From Bacillota bacterium (GTDB taxonomy: Bacteria; Bacillota; Clostridia; Lachnospirales; Lachnospiraceae), in the NCBI GenBank assembly GCA_023411215.1, contig JAEYOY010000084.1:1-64000 (forward strand): a stretch of DNA of 64,000 bases, in the 5' to 3' direction. A model generated the notes under the pieces. That model was not told the DNA's origin, did no database searches, and saw only the letters and a list, made by a program, of their open reading frames with translations. This document shows positions 1 through 8,595 of this stretch, in pieces; within the stretch, counting starts at the first letter, position 1, and each line of letters begins with the position of its first letter. The translations under genes and the position numbers were made by a program.

Positions 1-134
1 CCTATTTTTAGCTATTCAGTACAAGATATAATGACTGTTCTACACTTTTAGCTCTGTTTATAGAGGTAACTATATAAAGAAAAGTCTTAAAAATCAATGA
101 TTTAAGGCTTGACATAATAGGAAGGAGTAGACAT

Positions 135-548
135 ATGAAATTTATTCAGAAATTATGTTTTTCAGGAGAGACAGAGGAAGCACTGGAGGAATATAAGCGA
201 GCTTTTGGCTGCACAGTAAGAAGTTTATTACATTATTCCGATGCTGTGAAAAACGGCTGGGAATCGCCAGATGTGGCAAAGGAAGCACTTGTTTATCATT
301 CTGAAATTATGTTTGGTGAACAAGAGGTAAGGATGAGTGATCTTTCAGATGAAGCAGAAGTGGAACTTACAAAACAAGTGAATCATATTATTGGTTTTGA
401 TACAGAAGAAGAGGTTGAGAAGGCTTTTGCTGTACTTAGCGAGGGTGGAGAAGTAATAAAACCGCTCGAAAGACCACCTTATATGGTAGTAATCGGTGCT
501 GTAAGGGATCGCTTTGGAGTTAAATGGGAGCTGATGTGTGACTTTTAA
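135..548 (+). CDS. VOC-fold (PhnB/glyoxalase-like) protein
   Basis: The 137-residue product resembles the PhnB-like branch of the vicinal oxygen chelate superfamily. It has a single domain, with the early YKRAFG segment and the C-terminal DRFGVKWEL segment typical of that branch. Members are small cytoplasmic proteins, often dimeric. Their substrates are usually unknown, and some bind or modify antibiotics or methylglyoxal adducts. The start follows GGAAGGAG at 120-127. The gene stands alone, followed by a repeat copy at about 571-621. A related protein is encoded at 26632-27018. The fold assignment is firm; the substrate is not known and a resistance role is only a possibility. Confidence 0.85.
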   Translation: MKFIQKLCFSGETEEALEEYKRAFGCTVRSLLHYSDAVKNGWESPDVAKEALVYHSEIMFGEQEVRMSDLSDEAEVELTKQVNHIIGFDTEEEVEKAFAVLSEGGEVIKPLERPPYMVVIGAVRDRFGVKWELMCDF

Positions 549-570
549 CTTTAAATACGTGGATGTGAGA

Positions 571-621
571 CAAGTTCCAAGTTGTAGTGCAGCTGAACTT
601 CCCATTATGAATATTAAGAAG
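571..621. repeat. Dispersed intergenic repeat, copy R1 (compact form)
   Basis: The left half reads TTCCAAGTTGTAG and the right half AACTTCCCATTATG, followed by an AT-rich tail. It aligns end to end with the compact copy at 8980-9032. The right half matches the copies at 1909-1955 and 4176-4243. A weak open frame (538-744) runs across it and is probably not a gene. Confidence 0.55.
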
Positions 622-786
622 ACTCTTTTATTAGATGATAATATGATACGCAATTATTTTCAAATGTGTATTAAAGGATATCCGTTAATTGTAGGAAAAG
701 AAGGTGATTGCCATATGTGTATTGATTATAATACGGTTTCTTAATTAACTGGCATGTCCCAATACTAAAGAAAGAGGTATTAATAA

Positions 787-1785
787 ATGGAGATCATTCT
801 CGAATCACTAAAACAAGCTTTAAGCACAATGTTATCCAAAACAATTATTAATGCTGATTATCAGCTAAAGGAAATGCAAGCCGGCTCGGTGGGTGAAGTA
901 TTTCTTATAATCGGTACAGCCGAAACAAACATGAACGAAAAAAAGCCATATAAAATGGTCTTAAAGGTACAAAAGAAATGGAATCGACACGGTGACCCTA
1001 ATTCATGGAGTAGAGAATATGATCTTTATATATCAAACTTAGAAAATTTATTTACCAGCTCTATCCACCGTCCAATATGTTATCATGCAGAAATCAACAA
1101 TTCCGAAACAAGATTATGGATGGAATATGTAGATGGTGTAACCGCTTTAAATTTAACTGGTGAAATGTATGAACGAATTGCCACCGAGCTTGGTAGGTTT
1201 CAAGGCGAGTTGTACGCAAATCAACCTGTCCAATTGAAAAGATTTACCAACTTAAGCAAAACAGATTCTTTCAAAAACGGGTACTTATACTTTAAATCGC
1301 TGAACGGTGTATACGATTACATACGCTCCGCTAACTGCGAAATCCCAAAGCATTTATGCGAGATGCTTATCGAAACGGATAATAACGTGAATGAAATATG
1401 GAACCAAGTCGAAAAACTGCCCATTGTACTATGCCACAGAGACCCTTTTGTATGGAACGTTTTTGTCACAGACGATGTAGTAACCTACATTGATTGGGAC
1501 AGCACAGGATGGGGATATATGGGTGAAGATATTGTGAACTTGCTCTTGGACAGTGCAGACATTGAAAACATGGTGGATTATTATCACAAGTGCGTACCTG
1601 CCTACCGAAATGGTTTTGCTCAATACACAAACATATCAAATATCTCCGATATGTATATAACAGAACGCATAATTACGCACTTCGGATACAGGCTTGTTGA
1701 TGGTTATAGACTTGCCCAATCTTCTGACGAAAGAGTGAGAAATCTCGACACTCTTCAAAGAATTTATGAGATAAAAAGCCATTGA
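787..1785 (+). CDS. Aminoglycoside phosphotransferase / choline-kinase-like (APH family) protein
   Basis: This is a protein-kinase-like phosphotransferase of 332 residues. The Brenner-type catalytic loop is visible as CHRDPFVWN (H217, D219, N224), followed by the metal-binding IDWDST segment (D236). A candidate ATP-site lysine lies in MVLKVQ (K60). Family members transfer the gamma-phosphate of ATP or GTP to a hydroxyl of aminoglycosides, macrolides, choline or other small molecules in the cytoplasm. The substrate cannot be read from the sequence. The start has the weak upstream AAAGAGG. It is a single gene between repeat copies R1 and R2. Resistance is possible but not shown. Confidence 0.85.
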   Translation: MEIILESLKQALSTMLSKTIINADYQLKEMQAGSVGEVFLIIGTAETNMNEKKPYKMVLKVQKKWNRHGDPNSWSREYDLYISNLENLFTSSIHRPICYHAEINNSETRLWMEYVDGVTALNLTGEMYERIATELGRFQGELYANQPVQLKRFTNLSKTDSFKNGYLYFKSLNGVYDYIRSANCEIPKHLCEMLIETDNNVNEIWNQVEKLPIVLCHRDPFVWNVFVTDDVVTYIDWDSTGWGYMGEDIVNLLLDSADIENMVDYYHKCVPAYRNGFAQYTNISNISDMYITERIITHFGYRLVDGYRLAQSSDERVRNLDTLQRIYEIKSH

Positions 1786-1908
1786 ACCAAAAAAGCAAAT
1801 ACTCTTTTGTACCCGATTTTTCTATGCAAGCCACTCCAATAACTTACTAAATGCCGTATTATTTAAAACAATATCTTACTAAAATCCTTACGGCGCATTA
1901 TTTCTATT

Positions 1909-1955
1909 GCGATGCAAACTAACTTCCCATTGGTTTATGTTTATTAAGCCTATGG
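1909..1955. repeat. Dispersed intergenic repeat, copy R2
   Basis: The block 1919-1948 begins CTAACTTCCCATTGG and ends ATTAAG. All 30 bases are identical to 4208-4237. The copy sits in the 305 bp gap between the kinase-like gene and the next gene. I see nothing else in that gap. Confidence 0.8.
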
Positions 1956-2090
1956 GTTTTAACGATTAACAGTTTCGCTGTTGGTGACTATTGTGAAGTA
2001 AAGACGTAAGTAATATAGTGATTAAATTGAAGTTGTTGTGCACTTTTTTAACTGCGGTTTAATTATATTGCTTGGGAGGATAAATGGTTC

Positions 2091-2942
2091 ATGAAGTATA
2101 AAAGTGGGATATGGGCAGAAAAAATTGTATCTATGCAACAGCCTGATGGTTCATGGGGATGTTTTCATACTCTAAGTCAGCCAATAAAGGAGCAGCCTAT
2201 TACTACTGAACAAGCGTTGAGGCGGCTTAAAATATTAGGATTTACAAAAGTTGATACACCAATTAAGAGAGCCATACAATACATGGAAACCTGTCTTCAA
2301 AACCCTGAACCGACTGTTTTTTTTGAAAAGAAGCATGACTCAAAAACCTATGGTGATTTAATGCTTTCAACATGGATACGTATATTTGATAAAGACAACA
2401 AAACTGCACTTCCAGTAGCACATAAATGGGGAAATATAATCAGCAGAGCTTTTGTAAGCGGTAAATATGAACATGAAAAGTATGTAGCAGCTTATGAAGC
2501 CATTATCGAGAAAAATTTGAATCCTAAAGCCGGCTGTTTAGCAAATTTCGTTGTATTTTATCAATTAGCACTTACAGCTGACTGCTTTGATGGGAAAACC
2601 GAGGCAGCTATTTGTGATTACATATTAAAGTACAGGAATGGCATTAGTTATATCTATGAAGGATTACTTACCGATTTACCTGAATTATTTGCATCTAAAC
2701 AAACCAGCAGATATCTCGCCGCGATAGAATTGCTAGCAGGATATCAAAAAAATAAATCTAAACTGCAATTTGTTGTGGACTGGTTGAAAGAAAACAAGGA
2801 TAAAAATGGCCAATGGGATTTTGGAAATAAAGCTAAAGATGGCATATATTTTCCTCTTTCTGATTCATGGCGAAAAGATGAATACAGAAAAGCAGACTGT
2901 ACCGAACGAATTAATGACTTATTAAAACTCTTAGAGTTTTAA
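2091..2942 (+). CDS. Short squalene-cyclase-like (alpha/alpha toroid) protein
   Basis: The N-terminus carries QQPDGSWGCFHT, a QW-type motif as in terpene cyclases and prenyltransferase beta subunits, and a second DKNGQWDFG repeat occurs near residue 242. At 283 residues it is less than half the length of a squalene-hopene cyclase (about 630), and no DXDD catalytic motif is visible. It may be a single-barrel scaffold rather than a cyclase. It is a paralogue of the protein at 12074-12760, sharing the DGSWG.FHT motif and a TTE.ALRR helix. The ribosome binding site is GGGAGG about 11 bases upstream. The fold is likely; the function is unknown. Confidence 0.65.
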   Translation: MKYKSGIWAEKIVSMQQPDGSWGCFHTLSQPIKEQPITTEQALRRLKILGFTKVDTPIKRAIQYMETCLQNPEPTVFFEKKHDSKTYGDLMLSTWIRIFDKDNKTALPVAHKWGNIISRAFVSGKYEHEKYVAAYEAIIEKNLNPKAGCLANFVVFYQLALTADCFDGKTEAAICDYILKYRNGISYIYEGLLTDLPELFASKQTSRYLAAIELLAGYQKNKSKLQFVVDWLKENKDKNGQWDFGNKAKDGIYFPLSDSWRKDEYRKADCTERINDLLKLLEF

Positions 2943-2977
2943 TGAATATAACCTCGCAATTGCGTATTAAATTTGAT

Positions 2978-3020
2978 AAATTCCAAGTTGTAGAGATAAT
3001 TTTGATTCTGTTACAAAATG
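2978..3020. repeat. Dispersed intergenic repeat, copy R3 (left half)
   Basis: It begins AAATTCCAAGTTGTAGAG, close to the left half of R1 and R5. It continues with a segment matching R6 (GAGATAATTTTG). The conserved right half is missing or too diverged to see. Confidence 0.5.
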
Positions 3021-3021
3021 T

Positions 3022-3304
3022 AAACTACATCGATGTATTGCAGCCGAGCCACGACAGGATGAAGAAATCTATTTACCTGTTATAAAACCGGGAGATATTG
3101 ATTATATCAATTCAATACTCCCCATTGACTTGTACTTAATTACGTTAAGGGAAAATGATGGTCAAATTATGCACAAAGAAGCCACAAAGTCCAAAGCTGT
3201 TGGTAAAGCTACTTGCTGCAAGGTATTATCCAGAGGATATAGATAGTTATATGAAAGCTAAAAAACCGTGTGGTGCTGAAATAATTCGGAGATGTGGATT
3301 ATAG
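3022..3304 (+). pseudogene. Decayed coding remnant, family not recognised
   Basis: An open frame runs from 3022 to 3246 without a start codon near its beginning and reads like real protein (for example LPVIKPGDIDYI). Codons that appear to continue it (PEDIDSYMKAKKPCG) lie in a shifted frame up to 3304. The stretch therefore looks like a truncated and frameshifted gene. I cannot name the family. Confidence 0.35.
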
Positions 3305-3384
3305 TAAGATTAATATTTTAATCTTTCTTCTCATTAATTTAAATAACCATTATGTTTAGCTGAACATAATAGCTAACGGATTAG

Positions 3385-3522
3385 ACATTAAGCTTTGGTT
3401 GCGGAATGGGAAGAGAGGCATTTGCACTTCCTGACATGGGGTTTTCTGTAGTTGGCATAGATATATCAGAAGAAGTAATAAATCAAGTCGTACAGTTGAC
3501 TTTGAATGGTCGCTATGATTAA
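3385..3522 (+). pseudogene. Remnant of a SAM-dependent methyltransferase
   Basis: The frame encodes LSFGCGMGREAFALPDMG followed by VVGIDIS. This is the unmistakable motif I and first strands of a class I methyltransferase. The N-terminus is missing (an in-frame stop lies at 3382-3384) and the frame ends after about 45 residues, so most of the domain is gone. The stop codon overlaps the AAGGAGG ribosome binding site of the next gene, which marks the junction of the deletion. Confidence 0.65.
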
Positions 3523-3533
3523 GGAGGATAAAC

Positions 3534-4124
3534 ATGTTTATAACTATCAAACCACTCACACCAGAGCTTTCCGTCGATTACTTTGAGTTTTTCGAAAATC
3601 GGGCGTTCACAGATAATTCCCCCTATCGGTGTTATTGTCAGTTCTATCAAATGACCAAGGAACAGCAAAGAGCTGAGTTCGACAATGTAAACGGAGCTGA
3701 CATAGGTCGCGTGTCACGAAAAGTTGCTGAGCAACAGATTGATTCGGGTGTGCTGCGGGGATACCTGGCCTTTGATGACGGCGTTGCTATTGGCTGGTGC
3801 AACACGAACGATAAAGCGAACTTCCCCATCGAGTCGTGTACCGGTGAGCGTTTTTATGCACCGGCGAAAAAGCTAGAAAAGGCCGTGGTGTGTTTTGAGA
3901 TTGCTCCCGAATATCGAGGGAAAGGAATTGCCACTGCGCTTTTAGATCGTGTGATTGATGATGCGAGAGCCGAAGGCTATACTGCCGTCGAAGGTTTTCC
4001 CGTTGTGTACGACGAGCGATTTGAATGGGATTGCAAAGGTCCCCTCCGGCTGTATGAGAAGGCTGGATTTGTTAAAGTTGCTGTTCAAGAGAAAAATGTT
4101 GTCATGAGGAAAGAGTTGAAATAA
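3534..4124 (+). CDS. GNAT-family N-acetyltransferase
   Basis: The 196-residue protein has the GNAT acetyl-CoA binding motif A (EIAPEYRGKGIATALL) near residues 123-138, followed by the C-terminal YEKAGF element. It should transfer an acetyl group from acetyl-CoA to an amine; the substrate is unknown. The start follows AAGGAGG with ideal spacing. Base composition stands out: a 60-base sample at 3721-3780 is 53% GC, against 33% in a sample of the next gene (4801-4860), which suggests recent acquisition. It is bordered by a methyltransferase remnant upstream and repeat R4 downstream. Confidence 0.88.
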   Translation: MFITIKPLTPELSVDYFEFFENRAFTDNSPYRCYCQFYQMTKEQQRAEFDNVNGADIGRVSRKVAEQQIDSGVLRGYLAFDDGVAIGWCNTNDKANFPIESCTGERFYAPAKKLEKAVVCFEIAPEYRGKGIATALLDRVIDDARAEGYTAVEGFPVVYDERFEWDCKGPLRLYEKAGFVKVAVQEKNVVMRKELK

Positions 4125-4175
4125 CAACGAATAGTATAAGCATAATACTTAGTTAAGTTGGTTCACCTTATAAAC

Positions 4176-4243
4176 AGCGTTACAATATTTACAAATCGCG
4201 ATATAATCTAACTTCCCATTGGTTTATGTTTATTAAGATGGAT
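4176..4243. repeat. Dispersed intergenic repeat, copy R4
   Basis: It contains the same 30-base block as R2 (4208-4237), preceded in both copies by GCGAT. The upstream part (TTACAATATTTACAA) resembles the TTTAACAATTGTGAAA segment of R7. Confidence 0.8.
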
Positions 4244-4266
4244 AATTAATTTTATAACATTTGTAA

Positions 4267-4276
4267 TTGGTATAAT
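4267..4276 (+). promoter_or_regulatory. Extended -10 promoter candidate
   Basis: TTGGTATAAT carries a perfect -10 hexamer (4271-4276) with a TG one base upstream. No good -35 element is visible. The same ten bases recur at 7485-7494 upstream of the zinc-ribbon gene. Confidence 0.4.
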
Positions 4277-4324
4277 GCATAATAGAGAGTTGGATTGTCA
4301 GGAAAATTTTAAAGGAGTATAGGT

Positions 4325-5740
4325 ATGGATAGAAAGCTTCATGTACATTTCATGGGAATAGGTGGAAGCGGTATGGCGCCTATAGCTGTAATTGCAGAAA
4401 AATCAGGATATATCGTGACCGGATGTGATTGTAATGAAACAAGTTATTATAGTGATGCATTACGTGACAGCGGTATTGATATTAAGATAGGTCATGATTG
4501 CGAACATTTGGAGGGTGTAGATATTTTGGCAGTTACACCAGCTGTTTTTGATATAAACCCTGACCATCCAGAGATTATTGAAGGGCGAAAAAGGAATATA
4601 TTAATGACCTGGCAGGAATTCATGGGTAAATACCTTCAGAAAGAAAAATTTGTTATTGCAGTAGCAGGTACGCACGGAAAATCAACTACTACAGTCCTTA
4701 CCGGATTAGCATTAGAAACTGGCGGATTAGATCCTATCGTAGAAGCCGGAACGATTTACAAGCCCTGGGGAGGCGGTTTTAGAATATCGGAATCCAATTA
4801 CTTTGTCTGTGAGGCAGATGAGTTCAATTACAATTTTTTAAACTATGCTGCATCCTTAATAATTATCAATAATATTGAGATGGATCATCCTGAATGTTTC
4901 AAAGATTTCAACGAATTTAAAGGGGCCTTCATAAAATTTATTAAAAACATAAAGTATTCCGGAACTCTTGTTATAAATGAAGAAAGTGACGGTATTCGGG
5001 AAGTATTATTAGAAATGAAAGATTGGCTCAAAGAAAAGAACGTTAGGGTAATTGGATATTACTTAAATCATAAATTTAATTTTCCTTTCTACGCCGAGTA
5101 TAAGGGTAAAATCACTAACTTTACAGAAGCTGGTGTAAAGTTTGAGGTTTATGGGCCAAACTTTAAAGAAAGCTTTCAGCTTGGCCTTTTGGGAGCGCAT
5201 AATGTTTCAAATTCACTAGGAGTACTTGGGGCTGCTTTGGAATTAGGGGTAGATTTAGAGACCCTGAAAGGTGTTTTTCAAAATTACAAAGGGATTGGAA
5301 GAAGAACAGAATTAGTTGATGAGGTAAATGGGATAAAAGTGTTCGATGATTATGGTCATCATCCTACTGCCATAGCTGCAGTTCTGGATACATTTAGAAC
5401 TACTTACCCGGATAAAAAAATATTTGCTATAGTCGAACCGCATCAAATATCAAGATTAAAATTATTTTCAATGCATTTCATTGCAGCATTAAACAAAGCA
5501 GATGAAGCCATCGTAACAAAAACATATATAGGGAGAGAAATCAATAAAAATATTGATCCTATCGATATGAATTTCTTGATCAGTAAAGTTGATACCGGCA
5601 AAGCTTCTTATATTGAAGATTTTAATGAACTTGCAGATGAAATTTCTTCAAAAGCCAGATCGGGCGATATTATCGTGGTATTTGGAGCTGGGAATTCCTA
5701 CTATCTTACCAAGCTTATTATTGAACGTTTAAAACAATAG
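4325..5740 (+). CDS. murC: MurC-type UDP-N-acetylmuramate--L-alanine ligase
   Basis: This Mur ligase has 471 residues. It carries the MurC N-terminal nucleotide motif HFMGIGGSGM (residues 8-17), the ATP P-loop GTHGKSTTT (115-123), the EADEFN and NNIEMDHPE segments (163-190), and the C-terminal DDYGHHPTAI motif. The enzyme adds L-alanine to UDP-N-acetylmuramic acid in the cytoplasm, the first step of the peptidoglycan stem peptide. It stands alone among accessory genes and outside any mur operon, so it may be a second paralogue acting on a modified substrate or in recycling. The HFMGIGGSGM start favours MurC over Mpl. The ribosome binding site is AAAGGAG. Confidence 0.85.
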   Translation: MDRKLHVHFMGIGGSGMAPIAVIAEKSGYIVTGCDCNETSYYSDALRDSGIDIKIGHDCEHLEGVDILAVTPAVFDINPDHPEIIEGRKRNILMTWQEFMGKYLQKEKFVIAVAGTHGKSTTTVLTGLALETGGLDPIVEAGTIYKPWGGGFRISESNYFVCEADEFNYNFLNYAASLIIINNIEMDHPECFKDFNEFKGAFIKFIKNIKYSGTLVINEESDGIREVLLEMKDWLKEKNVRVIGYYLNHKFNFPFYAEYKGKITNFTEAGVKFEVYGPNFKESFQLGLLGAHNVSNSLGVLGAALELGVDLETLKGVFQNYKGIGRRTELVDEVNGIKVFDDYGHHPTAIAAVLDTFRTTYPDKKIFAIVEPHQISRLKLFSMHFIAALNKADEAIVTKTYIGREINKNIDPIDMNFLISKVDTGKASYIEDFNELADEISSKARSGDIIVVFGAGNSYYLTKLIIERLKQ

Positions 5741-5881
5741 AATCGTTTGAGAGATTACTTCGCGATATTCCAACGTTTTCTAAATGATTCAAAAGTTGGA
5801 GGAGACGCTTTAGTTATAGATTGTGAACAAACCATTTTACATTAATTCAATGACAAATTAATTTTTGAGGAGATGATGAAT

Positions 5882-6583
5882 ATGGCAATAGATAATATAG
5901 ATAAGCTACAACCATGGGAAGCGCTTCTTAAAAAAATTGTACTTACGCAATTGGGCAATATAAAAGGTAAAAAGATATTAGATTTTGGTAGTGGTACTGG
6001 ATTTACTGCAAATTATTTTGCACAGGATAATGAGGTAGTTGCTATTGAACCGTCAGAAGAAACAGTAATAGATAGATACTGCGATTATGACTACCAACAG
6101 CTTGTAGGGAGTATTAATATTTTAAGGAAACTGGAAAATGAAACTTTTGACATTATTCTTTGTCATAATGTTTTGGAATATGCTGATCGTCGAGAAGAAA
6201 TTGTTAATGAATTCTATCGGCTATTGAAATCAGGTGGGATGCTTTCAATTATTAAGCATAACAGGCAAGGACGAGTTATGCAGATGGTGGTTCTGTTAAA
6301 TGATTTTGAAAAAGCTCATATGCTGTTGGATGGTAAGGATGGTACAGCGTCTAATTATGGTGCAATTCATTATTATGAGGATTCTGATTTGACAGATTGG
6401 TGTAAGGAATTTAAAGTATGTGATACATATGGAATTAGAACATTTTGGGATTTGCAACAAGACCAAGATATTCATAGAGATGTGGGTTGGCAAGAGAAAA
6501 TGGTAGAGGTTGAATTGAGAGTTGCTCGGATTAAAGAATTTCAAGATATAGCATTTTTTCATCATTTGATTTTAAAGAAATAG
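5882..6583 (+). CDS. Class I SAM-dependent methyltransferase
   Basis: The product is a 233-residue methyltransferase with motif I ILDFGSGTGFTANYFA near residues 32-47, the acidic end of strand 2 (VAIEPS), and the motif IV-like FDIILCHNVLEY. The substrate is unknown. Two earlier ATG codons (5873, 5876) lie directly on the GAGGAG ribosome binding site at 5867-5872. The ATG at 5882 has proper 9-base spacing and is chosen. A copy of the dispersed repeat follows 20 bases after the stop. It is a single gene. Confidence 0.85.
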   Translation: MAIDNIDKLQPWEALLKKIVLTQLGNIKGKKILDFGSGTGFTANYFAQDNEVVAIEPSEETVIDRYCDYDYQQLVGSINILRKLENETFDIILCHNVLEYADRREEIVNEFYRLLKSGGMLSIIKHNRQGRVMQMVVLLNDFEKAHMLLDGKDGTASNYGAIHYYEDSDLTDWCKEFKVCDTYGIRTFWDLQQDQDIHRDVGWQEKMVEVELRVARIKEFQDIAFFHHLILKK

Positions 6584-6603
6584 TAGTCTTGAAGAAGAAA
6601 AAT

Positions 6604-6690
6604 AAATTTCAAGTTGTAAATATGATTTGATTCGCAATCTTTCAAAATTGTTACGTAAAATGAACTCCCTATTCTGTTAATCAGGAAGAT
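6604..6690. repeat. Dispersed intergenic repeat, copy R5 (long form)
   Basis: The left half is AAATTTCAAGTTGTAAATA. The middle, TTCGCAATCTTTCAAAATTG, matches R7 at 9775-9795. The right half, TGAACTCCCTATTCTGTTAATCA, is a diverged version of the conserved right half. Confidence 0.55.
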
Positions 6691-6774
6691 GTATGTGATA
6701 AATAATAAATATAGCTTAGCAATTGATATCAATTAGGAACGAGAGACTAATTATATTTGGAGGGTAATGTTACA

Positions 6775-7452
6775 ATGATAAAAAAATTCTTTTCACCGAA
6801 TGAAACCTATAAAGAGATGCTTTCACATTATACTAAGATAGATGGATTATTAGCGGTCGCGATGTATGTAGTATTAATGGTCATTTATTACTTTATGGGG
6901 GTTCTGTATATTCAGAAGCAGCTATATTTAGGGATTCCCATAAACCTATTACTGATTGTTGCTTGTATCATATTGGTATTGGTGCGCAAGCAGAAGCTGG
7001 CCTCAATAGGATTTACCCTGAAAAACATAGGTAAGGCATCAATTACCGGTGTGGTTCTTGGTATTATCTTCTCATTTTTTATGAATGTCCTACCGAGTAT
7101 CCTTGCAGGAGGTAAAATCATATCGGCCAATCAAGCGTTATATAACATATTTTATTATTTTATTATTATTTCTTTGACAGAAGAAGTCATTTTAAGAGGC
7201 TATATTCAGACGAGGATGTATGGCTTAATCAAACATGACAATCTAGCAGTTACAGTGACAGGCTTTATGTTTTATACAATGCATCTGCCTTTTCAGATGC
7301 CTGTAAACGGTATGCAAATTAATCTGATCAATATGGTTGTCATGGTTGCCCTGCATTTTGTGATGAACTATTTATATCGGAGATATAATTCCCTCGCAGC
7401 CCCAACAGTGTTCCACGGACTTTTGGATTGGGGAGGGAATTTATTGCGATAA
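6775..7452 (+). CDS. CPBP-family intramembrane metalloprotease (CAAX protease-like)
   Basis: The protein has 225 residues with several hydrophobic helices and the family motifs SLTEEVILRGYIQ (motif 1, EExxxR) and FYTMHLPFQ (motif 2 histidine), plus the final HGLLDWGGN. Family members are membrane peptidases or scaffolds linked to bacteriocin immunity, sporulation or protein maturation. The role here is unknown. The start is set by GGAGGG at 6759-6764 with the ATG at 6775; a TTG at 6757 would place the ribosome binding site inside the gene. It stands alone. Confidence 0.85.
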   Translation: MIKKFFSPNETYKEMLSHYTKIDGLLAVAMYVVLMVIYYFMGVLYIQKQLYLGIPINLLLIVACIILVLVRKQKLASIGFTLKNIGKASITGVVLGIIFSFFMNVLPSILAGGKIISANQALYNIFYYFIIISLTEEVILRGYIQTRMYGLIKHDNLAVTVTGFMFYTMHLPFQMPVNGMQINLINMVVMVALHFVMNYLYRRYNSLAAPTVFHGLLDWGGNLLR

Positions 7453-7484
7453 GGCTGAGAATGGTTTAGTATTAGAGTACGTAG

Positions 7485-7494
7485 TTGGTATAAT
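7485..7494 (+). promoter_or_regulatory. Extended -10 promoter candidate for the zinc-ribbon gene
   Basis: TTGGTATAAT, with the -10 hexamer at 7489-7494, lies 57 bases before the small gene. It is identical to the site at 4267-4276. The -35 region is weak. Confidence 0.4.
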
Positions 7495-7551
7495 GGTGAA
7501 CTAAAATTTGGCAGAAAACAGTTAAATTATAAATATGACGAGGTAATCGCT

Positions 7552-7731
7552 ATGGCTTCAAATACATATCTCACGCGTGAGACTGCAATTCGATTAATAA
7601 AAATGCAGGAGGTAATATGCCCAAATTGCGGCAAGGATAAGTTGTGTTCACGTTATAAGTATAAAAAACAAAATGTGGAGTACATATGTCCTGTCTGTAA
7701 AGAGGTTTATCATCCGACAAAGCTGATTTAG
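7552..7731 (+). CDS. Small zinc-ribbon protein (59 residues)
   Basis: A short frame encodes a 59-residue basic protein with two CxxC knuckles, ICPNCGK and ICPVCKE, spaced as in a rubredoxin-type zinc ribbon. An N-terminal helix (YLTRETAIRLIKMQE) precedes the first knuckle. It probably binds one zinc ion and may bind nucleic acid or another protein; no function can be assigned. The upstream ribosome binding site is weak (GAGGT). Support comes from the paired cysteines and the promoter-like element 57 bases upstream. Confidence 0.6.
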   Translation: MASNTYLTRETAIRLIKMQEVICPNCGKDKLCSRYKYKKQNVEYICPVCKEVYHPTKLI

Positions 7732-7736
7732 TGACA

Positions 7737-7786
7737 GATTACAATTCTTAGAGATAATTTTGCTACAAAATCATTAGCATACAGCG
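7737..7786. repeat. Dispersed intergenic repeat, copy R6 (left part)
   Basis: The segment TTAGAGATAATTTTGCTACA is close to R3. It begins 6 bases after the zinc-ribbon stop codon. The right half is not recognisable. Confidence 0.45.
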
Positions 7787-7900
7787 TAATATAAATTTGG
7801 TGAAAAGGAGAAATAAAGGAGTAGCTCGCTATTGTTATAATTGCGAACCATAGATTTCTTTGTAACACATTGACAAAAAGAATTTAATGGAGATAAATAC

Positions 7901-8449
7901 ATGAAACAAATCGCTCTTATCCTTGCTTTAACAATGCTTCTCGTTAATTTTTTGTCGTGCTCTGGTAAAGAAACAACTATCGACCTGCCAGAGGACACAA
8001 CTCTTGAATTCTGGATTACGCAGGATGTTGCAGATATAGATTTTTCTGATTACTATGAAATCCTTGGATGTATGGGTGCCACACAATACTACGGTACCGG
8101 TTATATGCCTGCATTGGATGAAGATGGATATATAGTTGATCCTGTATATTACGTAATATATACGATTTCCGCATGGCCAGACTATGCAGATGGTGGTCAT
8201 TATATAACTTCGATTGATTTCAACGACCCGAAAGTTACTGTATACGGATTAACTGTTAATTCATCCTATGATGAGTTTGAAAGGATATTTAGTGAAATGG
8301 GATATGAACTTTCCCAAGATAGTTCTAAACATTTTGAGCGTTATACGGCTTCTAAGAATGGTATAAGTTTTTCCTTAGAAAATGTTGATGGCAAACAAAT
8401 TTTTTCCGTCTATGCTGAGGTAACAAACAAGAAAGGGATTGTATTTTAA
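7901..8449 (+). CDS. Predicted lipoprotein, unknown function
   Basis: The N-terminus (MKQIALILALTMLLVNFLSC) is a type II signal peptide with a lipobox ending at Cys20, so the mature protein should be anchored on the outer face of the membrane. The remaining 160 residues are acidic and rich in Tyr and Asp. They show no domain I recognise; the C-terminal half (VTVYGLTVNSSYDEFERIFSEMGY) resembles small secreted clostridial proteins of unknown role. The ribosome binding site is a weak GGAGA. It is followed at 146 bp by the DUF4180 gene, so co-transcription is not obvious. Confidence 0.7.
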   Translation: MKQIALILALTMLLVNFLSCSGKETTIDLPEDTTLEFWITQDVADIDFSDYYEILGCMGATQYYGTGYMPALDEDGYIVDPVYYVIYTISAWPDYADGGHYITSIDFNDPKVTVYGLTVNSSYDEFERIFSEMGYELSQDSSKHFERYTASKNGISFSLENVDGKQIFSVYAEVTNKKGIVF

Positions 8450-8595
8450 GCCCAGATCGAAGACTACTTTACTGATCGTGGCGGAACGTGTGAAAAAATC
8501 GAAGACTCACAGTGAAACTTGCCTAGTATATAGGCGTATATGAATTTATCGACCGGTATTAAGCTGTGGATTATGTATAAAAAAAGGAGAACAAC

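Noticed and set aside
538..744. Open frame of 68 codons overlapping the first VOC gene
   Set aside because: It runs through repeat copy R1, has no ribosome binding site and no recognisable protein pattern.
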